Assembly: GCA_934667465.1 (NCBI GenBank)
Contig: CAKUMG010000161.1
Span: 1 to 9,173, forward strand
Length of the DNA: 9,173 bases
Direction: 5' to 3'
DNA from: an uncultured Actinoplanes sp.
Lineage (GTDB): Bacteria > Actinomycetota > Actinomycetes > Mycobacteriales > Micromonosporaceae
Shown piece by piece: positions 1 to 6,005 of the stretch. Within the stretch, counting starts at the first letter, position 1, and the number at the start of each line of letters is the position of its first letter. Under the pieces are notes generated by a model. The model made no database searches, had not been told where the DNA came from, and worked only from the letters and a program-made list of their open reading frames with translations. The translations under genes and the position numbers were made by a program.

Positions 1-45
1 CACCCTAACCCGACACGCCTCAGCGCGATCGGACCACGACTTTGA
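1..45 (+). CDS. Possible C-terminal tail of an upstream gene (partial)
   Basis: The frame starting at base 1 is open for 14 codons and ends in TGA at 43-45. That stop overlaps the TTG start of the aminotransferase (42-44) in a TTGA quadruplet, the same arrangement seen at most other junctions in this window. This is the only reason to think a plus-strand gene ends here. Third-position G/C is weaker than in the confirmed genes, and 14 residues carry no recognisable domain, so no function can be given. Another frame has TAA at 6-8, so an upstream gene could instead end there. Confidence 0.25.
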   Translation, partial: HPNPTRLSAIGPRL

Positions 46-1172
46 GTTACGACGTGTTGCTGTCCGCGCCCGACGTCGGCGCGCGGGAAGAGGAATATGT
101 GCTGGCGGCACTGCGCTCGGGCTGGGTCGCCCCCGCCGGGCCCGACCTGGACGCCTTCGAGCGGGAGATCGCCGTACGGGCCGGCGTGGTGCACGCCGTC
201 GGCCTCAGCTCCGGCACGGCCGCGCTGCACCTGGCGCTGCTCGGCATCGGCGCCGGCCCGGGCGACGTGGTCGTGGTGCCGACGCTGACCTTCGCCGCCA
301 CGGCGAACGCCGTCGTCTACACCGGCGCCACCCCGGCCTTCGCCGACTGCGACCCGGCCACCGGCACCCTGGACCCCGCGCTGCTCGAGGAGCTGCTCGC
401 CCGGCTGCGCAGCGCCCGGGCCCCGGTGCGCGCCGTCCTGACCGTCGACCTCTTCGGCCTCTGCGCGGACTACGACCGGATCCTGCCGGTGTGCGAACGC
501 TACGACGTGCCCGTGATCGAGGACGCCGCGGAGGCGCTCGGGGCCGCGTCCCGGGGCAGACCGGCGGGTTCCTTCGGCCACGCGGCGGCGCTGTCCTTCA
601 ACGGCAACAAGATCATGACGACCTCGGGCGGCGGCATGCTGCTCACCGGCGAAGCCGCGCTGGCGCAGCGGGCCCGCTTCTTGGCGTCGCAGGCCCGGCT
701 GCCGGCCGCCCACTACGAGCACGCGGAGATCGGCTACAACTACCGGCTCAGCAACCTGCTCGCCGCGCTGGGCCGCGCGCAGCTGAGCCGCCTCGACACG
801 ATGATCGACCGCCGCCGTCAGCTGCGCCGCCGGTACGCCAAGTTGTTCGCCGGCGTCCCCGGAGTGCGGATCCTCGGCGACGACGAGAGCACCAACGCCT
901 GGCTGACGCCCGTGGTGGTCGACCCGGGCACCGCCGGCTGGTCCGCGAGCGAGCTGGCGGCGCACCTGGCCGCGGACCGGATCGAGACGCGCCCGGTCTT
1001 CAAGCCGATGCACCTGCAGCCCGTCTTCGCCGGCGCGGACGGCGCGATCAGCGGGGCGGCGCAGCGGCTCTTCGAGACCGGGCTGATCCTGCCCAGCGGC
1101 TCGGCGATCGTCGACGCGCAGGTGGAGCGGGTCGCGGACCACATCGCCACGTTCCTGCAAGAGCGCGCATGA
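42..1172 (+). CDS. DegT/DnrJ/EryC1/StrS-family PLP-dependent sugar aminotransferase (PglE/EpsN-like)
   Basis: A 376-residue protein, the usual full length for this fold-type I aminotransferase family. These enzymes transfer an amino group, usually from glutamate, to a keto-sugar nucleotide in the cytoplasm. Visible landmarks are SSGTAALHLAL at 56-66 (phosphate-binding region), EDAAEALGA at 160-168 with Asp161 expected to contact the PLP pyridine nitrogen, and SFNGNKIMTTSGGGML at 185-200 with Lys190 as the expected Schiff-base lysine. SFNGNK followed by TTSGGG is typical of the PglE/EpsN branch, which makes UDP-4-amino-4,6-dideoxy-GlcNAc (bacillosamine type), rather than the SFYGNK pattern of perosamine synthases. 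The start is TTG at 42: the frame has a stop at 6-8 and no ATG or GTG between. A weak CGGA lies about 8 nt upstream. The TGA stop overlaps an ATG (ATGA, 1169-1172). The family call is firm; the exact sugar is inferred. Confidence 0.95.
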   Translation: MSYDVLLSAPDVGAREEEYVLAALRSGWVAPAGPDLDAFEREIAVRAGVVHAVGLSSGTAALHLALLGIGAGPGDVVVVPTLTFAATANAVVYTGATPAFADCDPATGTLDPALLEELLARLRSARAPVRAVLTVDLFGLCADYDRILPVCERYDVPVIEDAAEALGAASRGRPAGSFGHAAALSFNGNKIMTTSGGGMLLTGEAALAQRARFLASQARLPAAHYEHAEIGYNYRLSNLLAALGRAQLSRLDTMIDRRRQLRRRYAKLFAGVPGVRILGDDESTNAWLTPVVVDPGTAGWSASELAAHLAADRIETRPVFKPMHLQPVFAGADGAISGAAQRLFETGLILPSGSAIVDAQVERVADHIATFLQERA

Positions 1173-1282
1173 CGTCCGGCGAGCGCGCCGCGCACGAGGC
1201 AGGAGCACGCGTAACGCCGGGCAAGCGCGCCGCGCACGAGGCAGGAGCGCGCATGACGCCGGGCAAGCGCATCGCAGACGTG
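1157..1282 (+). repeat. Three-copy imperfect 42-bp tandem repeat across a gene junction
   Basis: Units lie at 1157-1198, 1199-1240 and 1241-1282. By eye, units 1 and 2 match at 35 of 42 positions. Units 2 and 3 match at 34 of 42, with most differences in the last 12 bases. Each unit begins GCARGAGCRCGC followed by ATG, GTA or ATG, so it copies the Shine-Dalgarno-like sequence and start-codon region of the sugar transferase gene. Unit 1 also contains the last codons and TGA stop of the aminotransferase. The period is 14 codons and there is no stop in the sugar-transferase frame, so translation from ATG 1169 would add a 28-residue repeated N-terminus. Confidence 0.95.
1243..1247 (+). promoter_or_regulatory. 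Shine-Dalgarno sequence that decides the sugar transferase start
   Basis: AGGAG lies 5 nt before ATG 1253. The copy in the previous repeat unit (AGGAG, 1201-1205) precedes GTA, which is not a start codon. The copy before ATG 1169 is the weaker AAGAG (1159-1163). This favours 1253 as the main start. Confidence 0.75.
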
Positions 1283-1864
1283 GTGGGCGCCCTGCTGCTG
1301 CTCGTCCTGACGGCCCCGGTGCTGCTGACGGCGATGGCGGCCGTCGCGGTCACGCTGGGCCGGCCGGTGTGCTTCCGGCAGACCCGTACGGGCCTGAACC
1401 TGCGCCGTTTCGAGCTGTGCAAGCTGCGCACGATGACCGGCGCCCGCGACGCGCGGGGGCGGCTGCTGCCGGACGGCGAGCGGCTCACCCGGCTGGGCCG
1501 CCTGCTGCGCCGGGCCAGCATCGACGAGCTGCCCGGGCTGGTCAACGTGCTGCGCGGCGAGATGAGCCTGGTCGGCCCGCGGCCGCTGCTGCCCCGGTAC
1601 GAGCCGTTCTACACCGAGCGCGAACGGCTGCGGTTCGGCGTCCGGCCGGGTATCACCGGCCTGGCCCAGGTCAGCGGCCGCAACGCGGTCGCCTGGGACG
1701 AGCGGCTGGAGCTCGACGCCCGGTACGCCGAGGCGTGGACGCCGGCGCTGGACCTGCGCATCCTCACGGCCACCGCCGTGCTGGCCCTGACCGGCCGGGG
1801 CGCGGCCGCCGATCCCGCCGCGCTGATGGCCGATCTCGACGCGGAACGGGCCGCCGCCCGATGA
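1253..1864 (+). CDS. PglC-like monotopic phosphoglycosyl transferase (bacterial sugar transferase family), initiating enzyme
   Basis: A 203-residue protein, the size of the minimal PglC-type enzymes without the extra N-terminal region of WcaJ/WbaP. These proteins transfer a sugar 1-phosphate from a UDP-sugar to undecaprenyl phosphate at the inner face of the membrane, starting repeat-unit assembly. The N-terminus has KRIADVVGALL then a hydrophobic stretch to about residue 35 containing Pro22, matching the re-entrant membrane helix of the family. Residues 89-111 carry the core motif: SIDELPGLVN with the Asp91-Glu92 catalytic dyad, then GEMSLVGPRP. RPGITGLAQVSGR follows. ATG 1253 has AGGAG 5 nt upstream; ATG 1169 (ATGA overlap with the aminotransferase stop) is an in-frame alternative adding 28 repeat-encoded residues. 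The stop overlaps the next start (ATGA, 1861-1864). Next to a PglE-like aminotransferase, a 4-amino-dideoxy sugar is a plausible substrate, by inference only. Confidence 0.93.
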   Translation: MTPGKRIADVVGALLLLVLTAPVLLTAMAAVAVTLGRPVCFRQTRTGLNLRRFELCKLRTMTGARDARGRLLPDGERLTRLGRLLRRASIDELPGLVNVLRGEMSLVGPRPLLPRYEPFYTERERLRFGVRPGITGLAQVSGRNAVAWDERLELDARYAEAWTPALDLRILTATAVLALTGRGAAADPAALMADLDAERAAAR

Positions 1865-2589
1865 CCGCACCGGCCGGGCTCGACGGCACCGATCCGTCCC
1901 TGCTGGCGGCGGTCGCGCGGCTGCTGGCCACCAGCGTGCCGACGGAGGCTGCCGGTCTCGTGCCCTACAGCCTGCCGGAATACCACCGCTACCTGGCCCG
2001 GGTGCTCGCACCGGCGCCGCCGCACCGCACCGTCCTGATCCGTGTCGTCAAGCGGGAGGCGGCCCCGGTTGCGGTCGCCGACTGGCGGGTGCTCGGCAGC
2101 ACGCTGTTCCTCAACGGGCTCGCCGTGGATCCGGAGCACCGGGGCGGCGGGCTCGGGCGGCGGCTGGTCGACGACGGTGCCGATCTGGCCCGGGCGCTGG
2201 GCGCAGCCCGGCTGGCGCTGGACGTGGCCGACGGCAACGCCGCGGCGCGGGCGCTCTACGACCGGGCCGGTTTCCTCCTGGCCGGCACGGCGGCGTGGCA
2301 CCGGCTGCCGGTCGGCGCGCCCGGGCCCGATCCGGAGGTCCGGGTGCTCGACTGGCCGGTCTTCGCGGCCTGCCGGGACGCCTACGGCTTCGCCGAGCTG
2401 ACCGTGCGCGGTTCCGGCGGCGTACCGGTGACCGCACGCGTGACCGGTACCGCGATCCGGGTGCCGGCCTCCGGGCCCACCCCCGCGCGGTGGTGCGCGC
2501 TGTCGGGATGCGACCGGGCCTGGACGGCCGACGGCGCGCCGGGGCGCCCGTTCCTGCGTTTCGTGCGGATGACCCGGGCGGTGGCGTGA
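1861..2589 (+). CDS. GNAT-family N-acetyltransferase with an unassigned C-terminal extension
   Basis: A 242-residue protein. Residues about 15-150 look like a GNAT domain: the strand before motif A reads LFLNGLAVD (82-90), followed by the acetyl-CoA-binding loop R94-GGGLG-R100, and motif B is NAAARALYDRAGF at 126-138. Such enzymes move an acyl group from acyl-CoA to an amine. In this setting the amine of a 4-amino sugar is a plausible acceptor, although characterised PglD enzymes use a different left-handed beta-helix fold. Residues about 151-242 are not explained by a single GNAT domain; they include two cysteines spaced C-x4-C (212 and 217) and a basic C-terminus. ATG 1861 overlaps the previous stop (ATGA), and I see no strong ribosome-binding site, so coupling to the upstream gene is likely. 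The TGA at 2587-2589 overlaps a GTG of the next frame. Family call good, substrate unknown. Confidence 0.9.
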   Translation: MTAPAGLDGTDPSLLAAVARLLATSVPTEAAGLVPYSLPEYHRYLARVLAPAPPHRTVLIRVVKREAAPVAVADWRVLGSTLFLNGLAVDPEHRGGGLGRRLVDDGADLARALGAARLALDVADGNAAARALYDRAGFLLAGTAAWHRLPVGAPGPDPEVRVLDWPVFAACRDAYGFAELTVRGSGGVPVTARVTGTAIRVPASGPTPARWCALSGCDRAWTADGAPGRPFLRFVRMTRAVA

Positions 2590-2596
2590 GAGGGGA
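2590..2596 (+). promoter_or_regulatory. Shine-Dalgarno-like sequence favouring GTG 2604 as start of the FemAB-like gene
   Basis: GAGGGGA lies 7 nt before GTG 2604. The other candidate, GTG 2586, overlaps the previous stop in a GTGA quadruplet but has only a weak GGGCGG upstream. The choice changes the protein by six residues. Confidence 0.5.
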
Positions 2597-2603
2597 CACG
2601 GAT

Positions 2604-3593
2604 GTGCGGGTGCTCGACGCCGACGCGGACCGGGCACGGTGGTGCCGGCTGTGGGAGCAGTGCGGCAGCGAGCCGTTCGCCCACCCCGCGTACGGCCGGC
2701 TCGTCGCACAGCCCGGCGAACGTCCCGTCGCGCTGGAACTCGGCCTGCCCGGCGGCGCCGCGCTGCTGCCCCTGATCCTGCGCCCGGTGCCGGGTGGCCA
2801 CCACGACGCGACCTCGCCCTACGGCTACGGCGGCCCGTTCTTCGCCGGCGCGGCCGACCTGGGCGGCGTGCTCGACGCGGTGACGCGATGGGCCGCAAGC
2901 GAGCGGCTCTGCTCGGTCTTCCTGCGGCTCTCGCCCGGCCCGGCACCGGCACCGCGCCCGGACGTGGTGGCCGTCTCCCGGACCGTCGTGGTGGATCTGC
3001 GGCGCGATCCGGAGCAGCTGTGGCGCGGCTACGAGCACAAGGTCCGCAAGAACGTGCGCAAGGCTCAGCGCGCCGGGTGCACGGTGCACCACCTCGATCT
3101 GAGCACCGAGGCGGACGACTTCCTCCGGGTGTACGCCGCGACGATGCGCCGCCGCGCAGCCGCCGCCTGGTACCACTTCGGCCGGGACTTCTTCGCCGGG
3201 CTCGCCACCGGCCTCGCCGGCAGCTGGTCCGCGTTCGCGGTGCGGGACGCGGACGGCCGCACGGTGAGCGCCGAACTCGTGCTGGAGAGCGAGCGACACC
3301 TCTACTCGTATCTCGGCGGCACTCTGGAGGACGCGTTCCCGATGGCCCCCAACGATCTGCTCAAGCACGAGATCGCCGGGTACGGCGCCGCGACCGGCCG
3401 TCACGGGTTCGTGCTCGGGGGCGGGCACCGTGACGGCGACGGGATCTTCCGCTACAAGCGCTCGTTCGACCCGCAGGGGGTCCGGCCCTTCCACGTCGCC
3501 CGGATCATCGGCGACCGGCGGCTGTACGCGGATCTGGTGCGGCACCGGGGAGCGGCGGGGACGGAGTTCTTCCCCGCCTACCGGGCGCCCTGA
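2604..3593 (+). CDS. FemAB-like / GNAT-fold transferase of the BioF2-like acetyltransferase group
   Basis: A 329-residue protein (335 if GTG 2586 is used). It has the pattern of FemAB-related proteins common in polysaccharide clusters: SPYGYGGP at 71-78, a basic helix KVRKNVRKAQRAG at 146-158, then a second GNAT-like half with LYSYLGGT at 233-240, MAPNDLLKHEI at 247-257 and LGGGHRDGDGIFRYKRSF at 271-288. Classical FemAB/FemX enzymes add amino acids from aminoacyl-tRNA to lipid II. Members in exopolysaccharide loci are largely uncharacterised and may use acyl-CoA or aminoacyl donors to modify a sugar amine. No signal peptide or membrane segment is seen, so it should act in the cytoplasm. It is last in the plus-strand string. 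Its final 29 codons overlap the end of the convergent wzy-like gene. Fold assignment good, reaction unknown. Confidence 0.9.
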   Translation: MRVLDADADRARWCRLWEQCGSEPFAHPAYGRLVAQPGERPVALELGLPGGAALLPLILRPVPGGHHDATSPYGYGGPFFAGAADLGGVLDAVTRWAASERLCSVFLRLSPGPAPAPRPDVVAVSRTVVVDLRRDPEQLWRGYEHKVRKNVRKAQRAGCTVHHLDLSTEADDFLRVYAATMRRRAAAAWYHFGRDFFAGLATGLAGSWSAFAVRDADGRTVSAELVLESERHLYSYLGGTLEDAFPMAPNDLLKHEIAGYGAATGRHGFVLGGGHRDGDGIFRYKRSFDPQGVRPFHVARIIGDRRLYADLVRHRGAAGTEFFPAYRAP

Positions 3594-4767
3594 CGCCGGA
3601 CACCCCCGCCACGATCGCGACCACGACGAACTTGTAGCCCTCCCAGCCGCCCGCCGAGTTGATGGTGCAGGCGACGACGAAGGCGAGGAAGATGCCCAGC
3701 GTCGCCTGGGACCGCGCGGCGAGCACCGCCCGGACGAGCAGCACCGCCAGCACGGCCACGCCGAGGACGCCGAAGCTCGCCAGCACGTAGACCGGCAGCG
3801 CGTTCGGCAGCATGCCCGTGGCGCCCAGGATGTAGCCCTCCGAACCGGGCCCGATGCCGGTCCAGAGCCAGCCGCGCAGCGACAGCTCGTCGACGACCGC
3901 CTGGGTGCTGGCGAAGCGGTCGTTGCGTCCGACGGTGCCGCCGGAGGTCACCGCGCTGATCCCGGAGGCGAGCCGGACCACGAACTGGTCGGCCAGGTTC
4001 GCCGAGAGCGGCCGGCCGATGTCCACACCGGTGAGCCAGTGCCCCGCGAGCACGCCGCCGCCGAGCACGGCACCGAGCACCGCACCCCGGCCGGCCGGGG
4101 TGCGGCGGCGCAGGACGTACCACGCCGCCAGTGAGCCGGCCACAGCCAGCAGCACCGTCGGGGACTTGGTGAGCAGCGTGGCCAGCAGGATGAGGGCGAA
4201 CCAGGCACGCCGCCGCCGGGCGAGGGCGAGCAGCAGCAGCGCCGGCGCGAACGGGGCCCACGCCGAGGGCTCGCTGAGCAGGCCCTGCAGGCGCGGCGTG
4301 CCGTACTGGCGGTGCACGAGCCAGCCAGGACCGCCGAGCTCGTACGCGGCGTAGGCCGCCAGGGCCAGGCACACCGCCGTCAGCGTCGCCCTCCAGAACA
4401 CGTCGGCCAGGATCTCGGGGCGGTAGAAGAGACGCGCGTAGAGGACCGCGAAGGTGCAGTACACGACGGCGGCAGTGCCGAGGTGCAGCGCCGGTTCGGC
4501 GAAGGCCCAGCCGCGCAGGTGGGGCCACGCCGCGGCGTACGCGATCAGCAGTCCGCCCAGGACCGTGCCGGTGGTGGCGACGACGGTCAGGTCGCGCAGC
4601 CGCGCCTGCCCCCGGGCCAGGGCCACCGCGGTCAGCACGGCGAGCACGAGCAGCCCGGCCTGGCTCGTCGGGAGCACGAGGTTCCAGCCCTGCGGCACCC
4701 GGACGTAACCGGCCAGCGCCGGCAGCACGAAGGCCCACGCGGCGGCGGTGGCGAGGCGGCCGCTCAC
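3505..4767 (-). CDS. O-antigen polymerase/ligase-like integral membrane protein (Wzy-like)
   Basis: A 420-residue protein with about ten or eleven hydrophobic segments (roughly 7-21, 34-52, 62-80, 96-114, 125-143, 169-184, 189-220, 228-245, 325-350, 355-370, 378-392). Between segments lies a large hydrophilic loop at about 246-322 containing RNDRFASTQAVVDEL and GWLWTGIGPGSEGY. RLQGLLSEPSAWA at 159-171 is the G-x-x-x-EPS-x-A type motif common in Wzy/WaaL-family proteins. Wzy proteins polymerise undecaprenyl-diphosphate-linked repeat units on the outer face of the membrane. GTG 4767 overlaps the flippase stop (GTGA, 4764-4767); longer reading in this frame lies inside the flippase gene and is not membrane-like. 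The tail from about 392 is rich in Arg, Pro and Gly and is encoded entirely within the overlap with the FemAB-like gene. Polymerase rather than ligase is inferred from the flippase next to it. Confidence 0.9.
   Translation of the reverse strand: MSGRLATAAAWAFVLPALAGYVRVPQGWNLVLPTSQAGLLVLAVLTAVALARGQARLRDLTVVATTGTVLGGLLIAYAAAWPHLRGWAFAEPALHLGTAAVVYCTFAVLYARLFYRPEILADVFWRATLTAVCLALAAYAAYELGGPGWLVHRQYGTPRLQGLLSEPSAWAPFAPALLLLALARRRRAWFALILLATLLTKSPTVLLAVAGSLAAWYVLRRRTPAGRGAVLGAVLGGGVLAGHWLTGVDIGRPLSANLADQFVVRLASGISAVTSGGTVGRNDRFASTQAVVDELSLRGWLWTGIGPGSEGYILGATGMLPNALPVYVLASFGVLGVAVLAVLLVRAVLAARSQATLGIFLAFVVACTINSAGGWEGYKFVVVAIVAGVSGVRAPGRRGRTPSPPLPGAAPDPRTAAGRR
3554..3578. repeat. Inverted repeat (8-bp perfect stem, 9-nt loop) inside the convergent gene overlap
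   Basis: GGCGGGGA at 3554-3561 pairs perfectly with TCCCCGCC at 3571-3578. It is the clearest hairpin near the meeting point of the two operons. It has no T-tract on either side and lies before the stop codon of both genes, so calling it a terminator would be unsafe. Confidence 0.5.
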
Positions 4768-6005
4768 GCGGGGGCCCGGCCGAGGGCGCGCAGCATCAGC
4801 GCCAGGGACACCGCTGCGGTGACGCTGACGGCGACCGCCGCTCCCCGGGCGCCGGCGGCGGGCACGAGCGCGGCCAGCAGCACCGCCAGCGCGCCGGTGG
4901 ACACCGCCTGGGCGGCGGCGACGGCGAGGGGGCGCCCGTAGCCGCGCAGCAGGTCGGCGCAGACCTTGGTGCACGGCACGAGCACGGCCGCGGGCGCGAG
5001 CAGCCAGATCAACGTGGCGGATTCGGCGAACTCGGTGCCGAAGGCGAACGGGACGGCCCAGGGTGCGGCGAGGCACAGCGCCGTCGTGAGCACGGCGGCG
5101 GTCCCGGCGCCGGCCACCATCGCGTGCCGGGACAGCCGGGCCGCGTCCGCCCCGGCCGATCCGGCGGAGGCGAGCCGCGGGAAGGCGACGTGCCCGATCG
5201 CCGAGACGACCGGGATCGCGAGGTTCGTCAGCGACGAGGCGACCGCGTAATGGCCCAGGGCCGCCGGCGCTACCGCGACCGTGAGCACCAGCTGGTCCAG
5301 GCGGGCCACGGCGAGCTCGGGCACCGAGGTGGCCAGCTGGCTGCCGCCGTAGCGCAGCAGCGGCCGGCCGAGGTCCGCGCGGGCGTGGCCCGGGGCGAGT
5401 CCCCCGCCACGGCAGAACCCGTACGCCAGCACCGTCTGCGCCAGCACGCTCAGCAGCAGTGCGGCCAGCGTCGCCGTCAGCGTCAGCAGGCCCGCGAGGT
5501 GCAGCACGGCGACGACGGCCAGGAAGAGCAGCGGCTGGCAGACCCGCACGACGTTCCAGCGCGTCAGTGCGGTGGCTTGCAGGGCCGCGGTGTACGGGAA
5601 GCCGGCGAGCATGACGGCGCAGGTGACCCCGGTCAGCCGGTAGCCCGCGGCCAGCGTGCCGTCGCCGCGGGCCAGCAACGGGGCGGCGGTGAGAGCGAGC
5701 AGCAGCACGACCGCCCCGGCGGCGGTGGTCAGGGTGCGCGAGGTGGCCAGCAGATCCCGGCCGCGGCGCGGGTCGCGGGCCACGAAGTACGTGGCGGCGG
5801 CGGACGGGCCGAGGTCGGCGACCGTGTAGGCGACGACGAGCCACACGCAGACGGCGGCGTAGTCGCCGCGGGCGCCGGCGCCGAGGCCGCGGGCGATGAG
5901 GATGCCGGACAGCCCGGCGGCGACGGCGGCGCCCACGTTGCACACCGCGGTCCGGGCGACCGTACGGCCGAACGCGCTGCCGGTTGCGGCGAGCAGGCCC
6001 GTCAC
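4764..6005 (-). CDS. MOP-superfamily polysaccharide flippase (Wzx-like)
   Basis: A 413-residue, strongly hydrophobic protein with about twelve predicted membrane segments, the usual size and shape of polysaccharide-biosynthesis flippases. The N-terminal region carries ARGLGAGARGDYAAV (38-52) and VADLGPSAAATYF (62-74), close to the typical flippase start with a DLG in the second segment. Later landmarks are VARLDQLVL (233-241), GHYAVASSL (251-259), PFAFGTEF (319-326) and RGYGRP (354-359), all common in this family. Wzx proteins move undecaprenyl-diphosphate-linked oligosaccharide from the inner to the outer face of the membrane. GTG 6005 overlaps the GT4 stop (GTGA, 6002-6005) and has GGGGA 4 nt upstream. 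Its own stop overlaps the wzy-like start in another GTGA. Placement directly before a Wzy-like gene supports the Wzx role. A MurJ-type lipid II flippase is less likely from context. Confidence 0.93.
   Translation of the reverse strand: MTGLLAATGSAFGRTVARTAVCNVGAAVAAGLSGILIARGLGAGARGDYAAVCVWLVVAYTVADLGPSAAATYFVARDPRRGRDLLATSRTLTTAAGAVVLLLALTAAPLLARGDGTLAAGYRLTGVTCAVMLAGFPYTAALQATALTRWNVVRVCQPLLFLAVVAVLHLAGLLTLTATLAALLLSVLAQTVLAYGFCRGGGLAPGHARADLGRPLLRYGGSQLATSVPELAVARLDQLVLTVAVAPAALGHYAVASSLTNLAIPVVSAIGHVAFPRLASAGSAGADAARLSRHAMVAGAGTAAVLTTALCLAAPWAVPFAFGTEFAESATLIWLLAPAAVLVPCTKVCADLLRGYGRPLAVAAAQAVSTGALAVLLAALVPAAGARGAAVAVSVTAAVSLALMLRALGRAPA

Noticed and set aside
491..1252. Long open extension upstream of the sugar transferase in the same frame
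   Set aside because: From 491 to about 1168 it overlaps the aminotransferase in another frame and reads as low-complexity Arg/Ala/Gly/Pro sequence. High GC keeps such frames open. Only the part after 1169 could be translated.
1157..1282. CRISPR array or mobile-element target repeat
   Set aside because: The units are head to tail with no spacers, keep a coding frame and match the gene junction. This is a tandem duplication, not a CRISPR array or insertion scar.
818..2011. 397-codon minus-strand open frame opposite the aminotransferase, sugar transferase and GNAT genes
   Set aside because: Its composition is Arg/Pro/Gln-rich with no domain, and the plus strand has three genes with clear motifs here. 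It is a high-GC shadow frame.
1609..2952. 447-codon minus-strand open frame
   Set aside because: Arg/Pro/Gly-rich with no recognisable motif, lying opposite well-supported plus-strand genes.
3554..3578. Hairpin as a bidirectional intrinsic terminator
   Set aside because: It lacks a T-tract and lies before both stop codons, so termination there would give mRNAs without stops. It is kept only as an inverted repeat.
4768..5943. Open extension in front of the Wzy-like protein in the same frame
   Set aside because: It overlaps the flippase gene, is Arg/Gly-rich rather than membrane-like, and GTG 4767 sits in the typical GTGA overlap.
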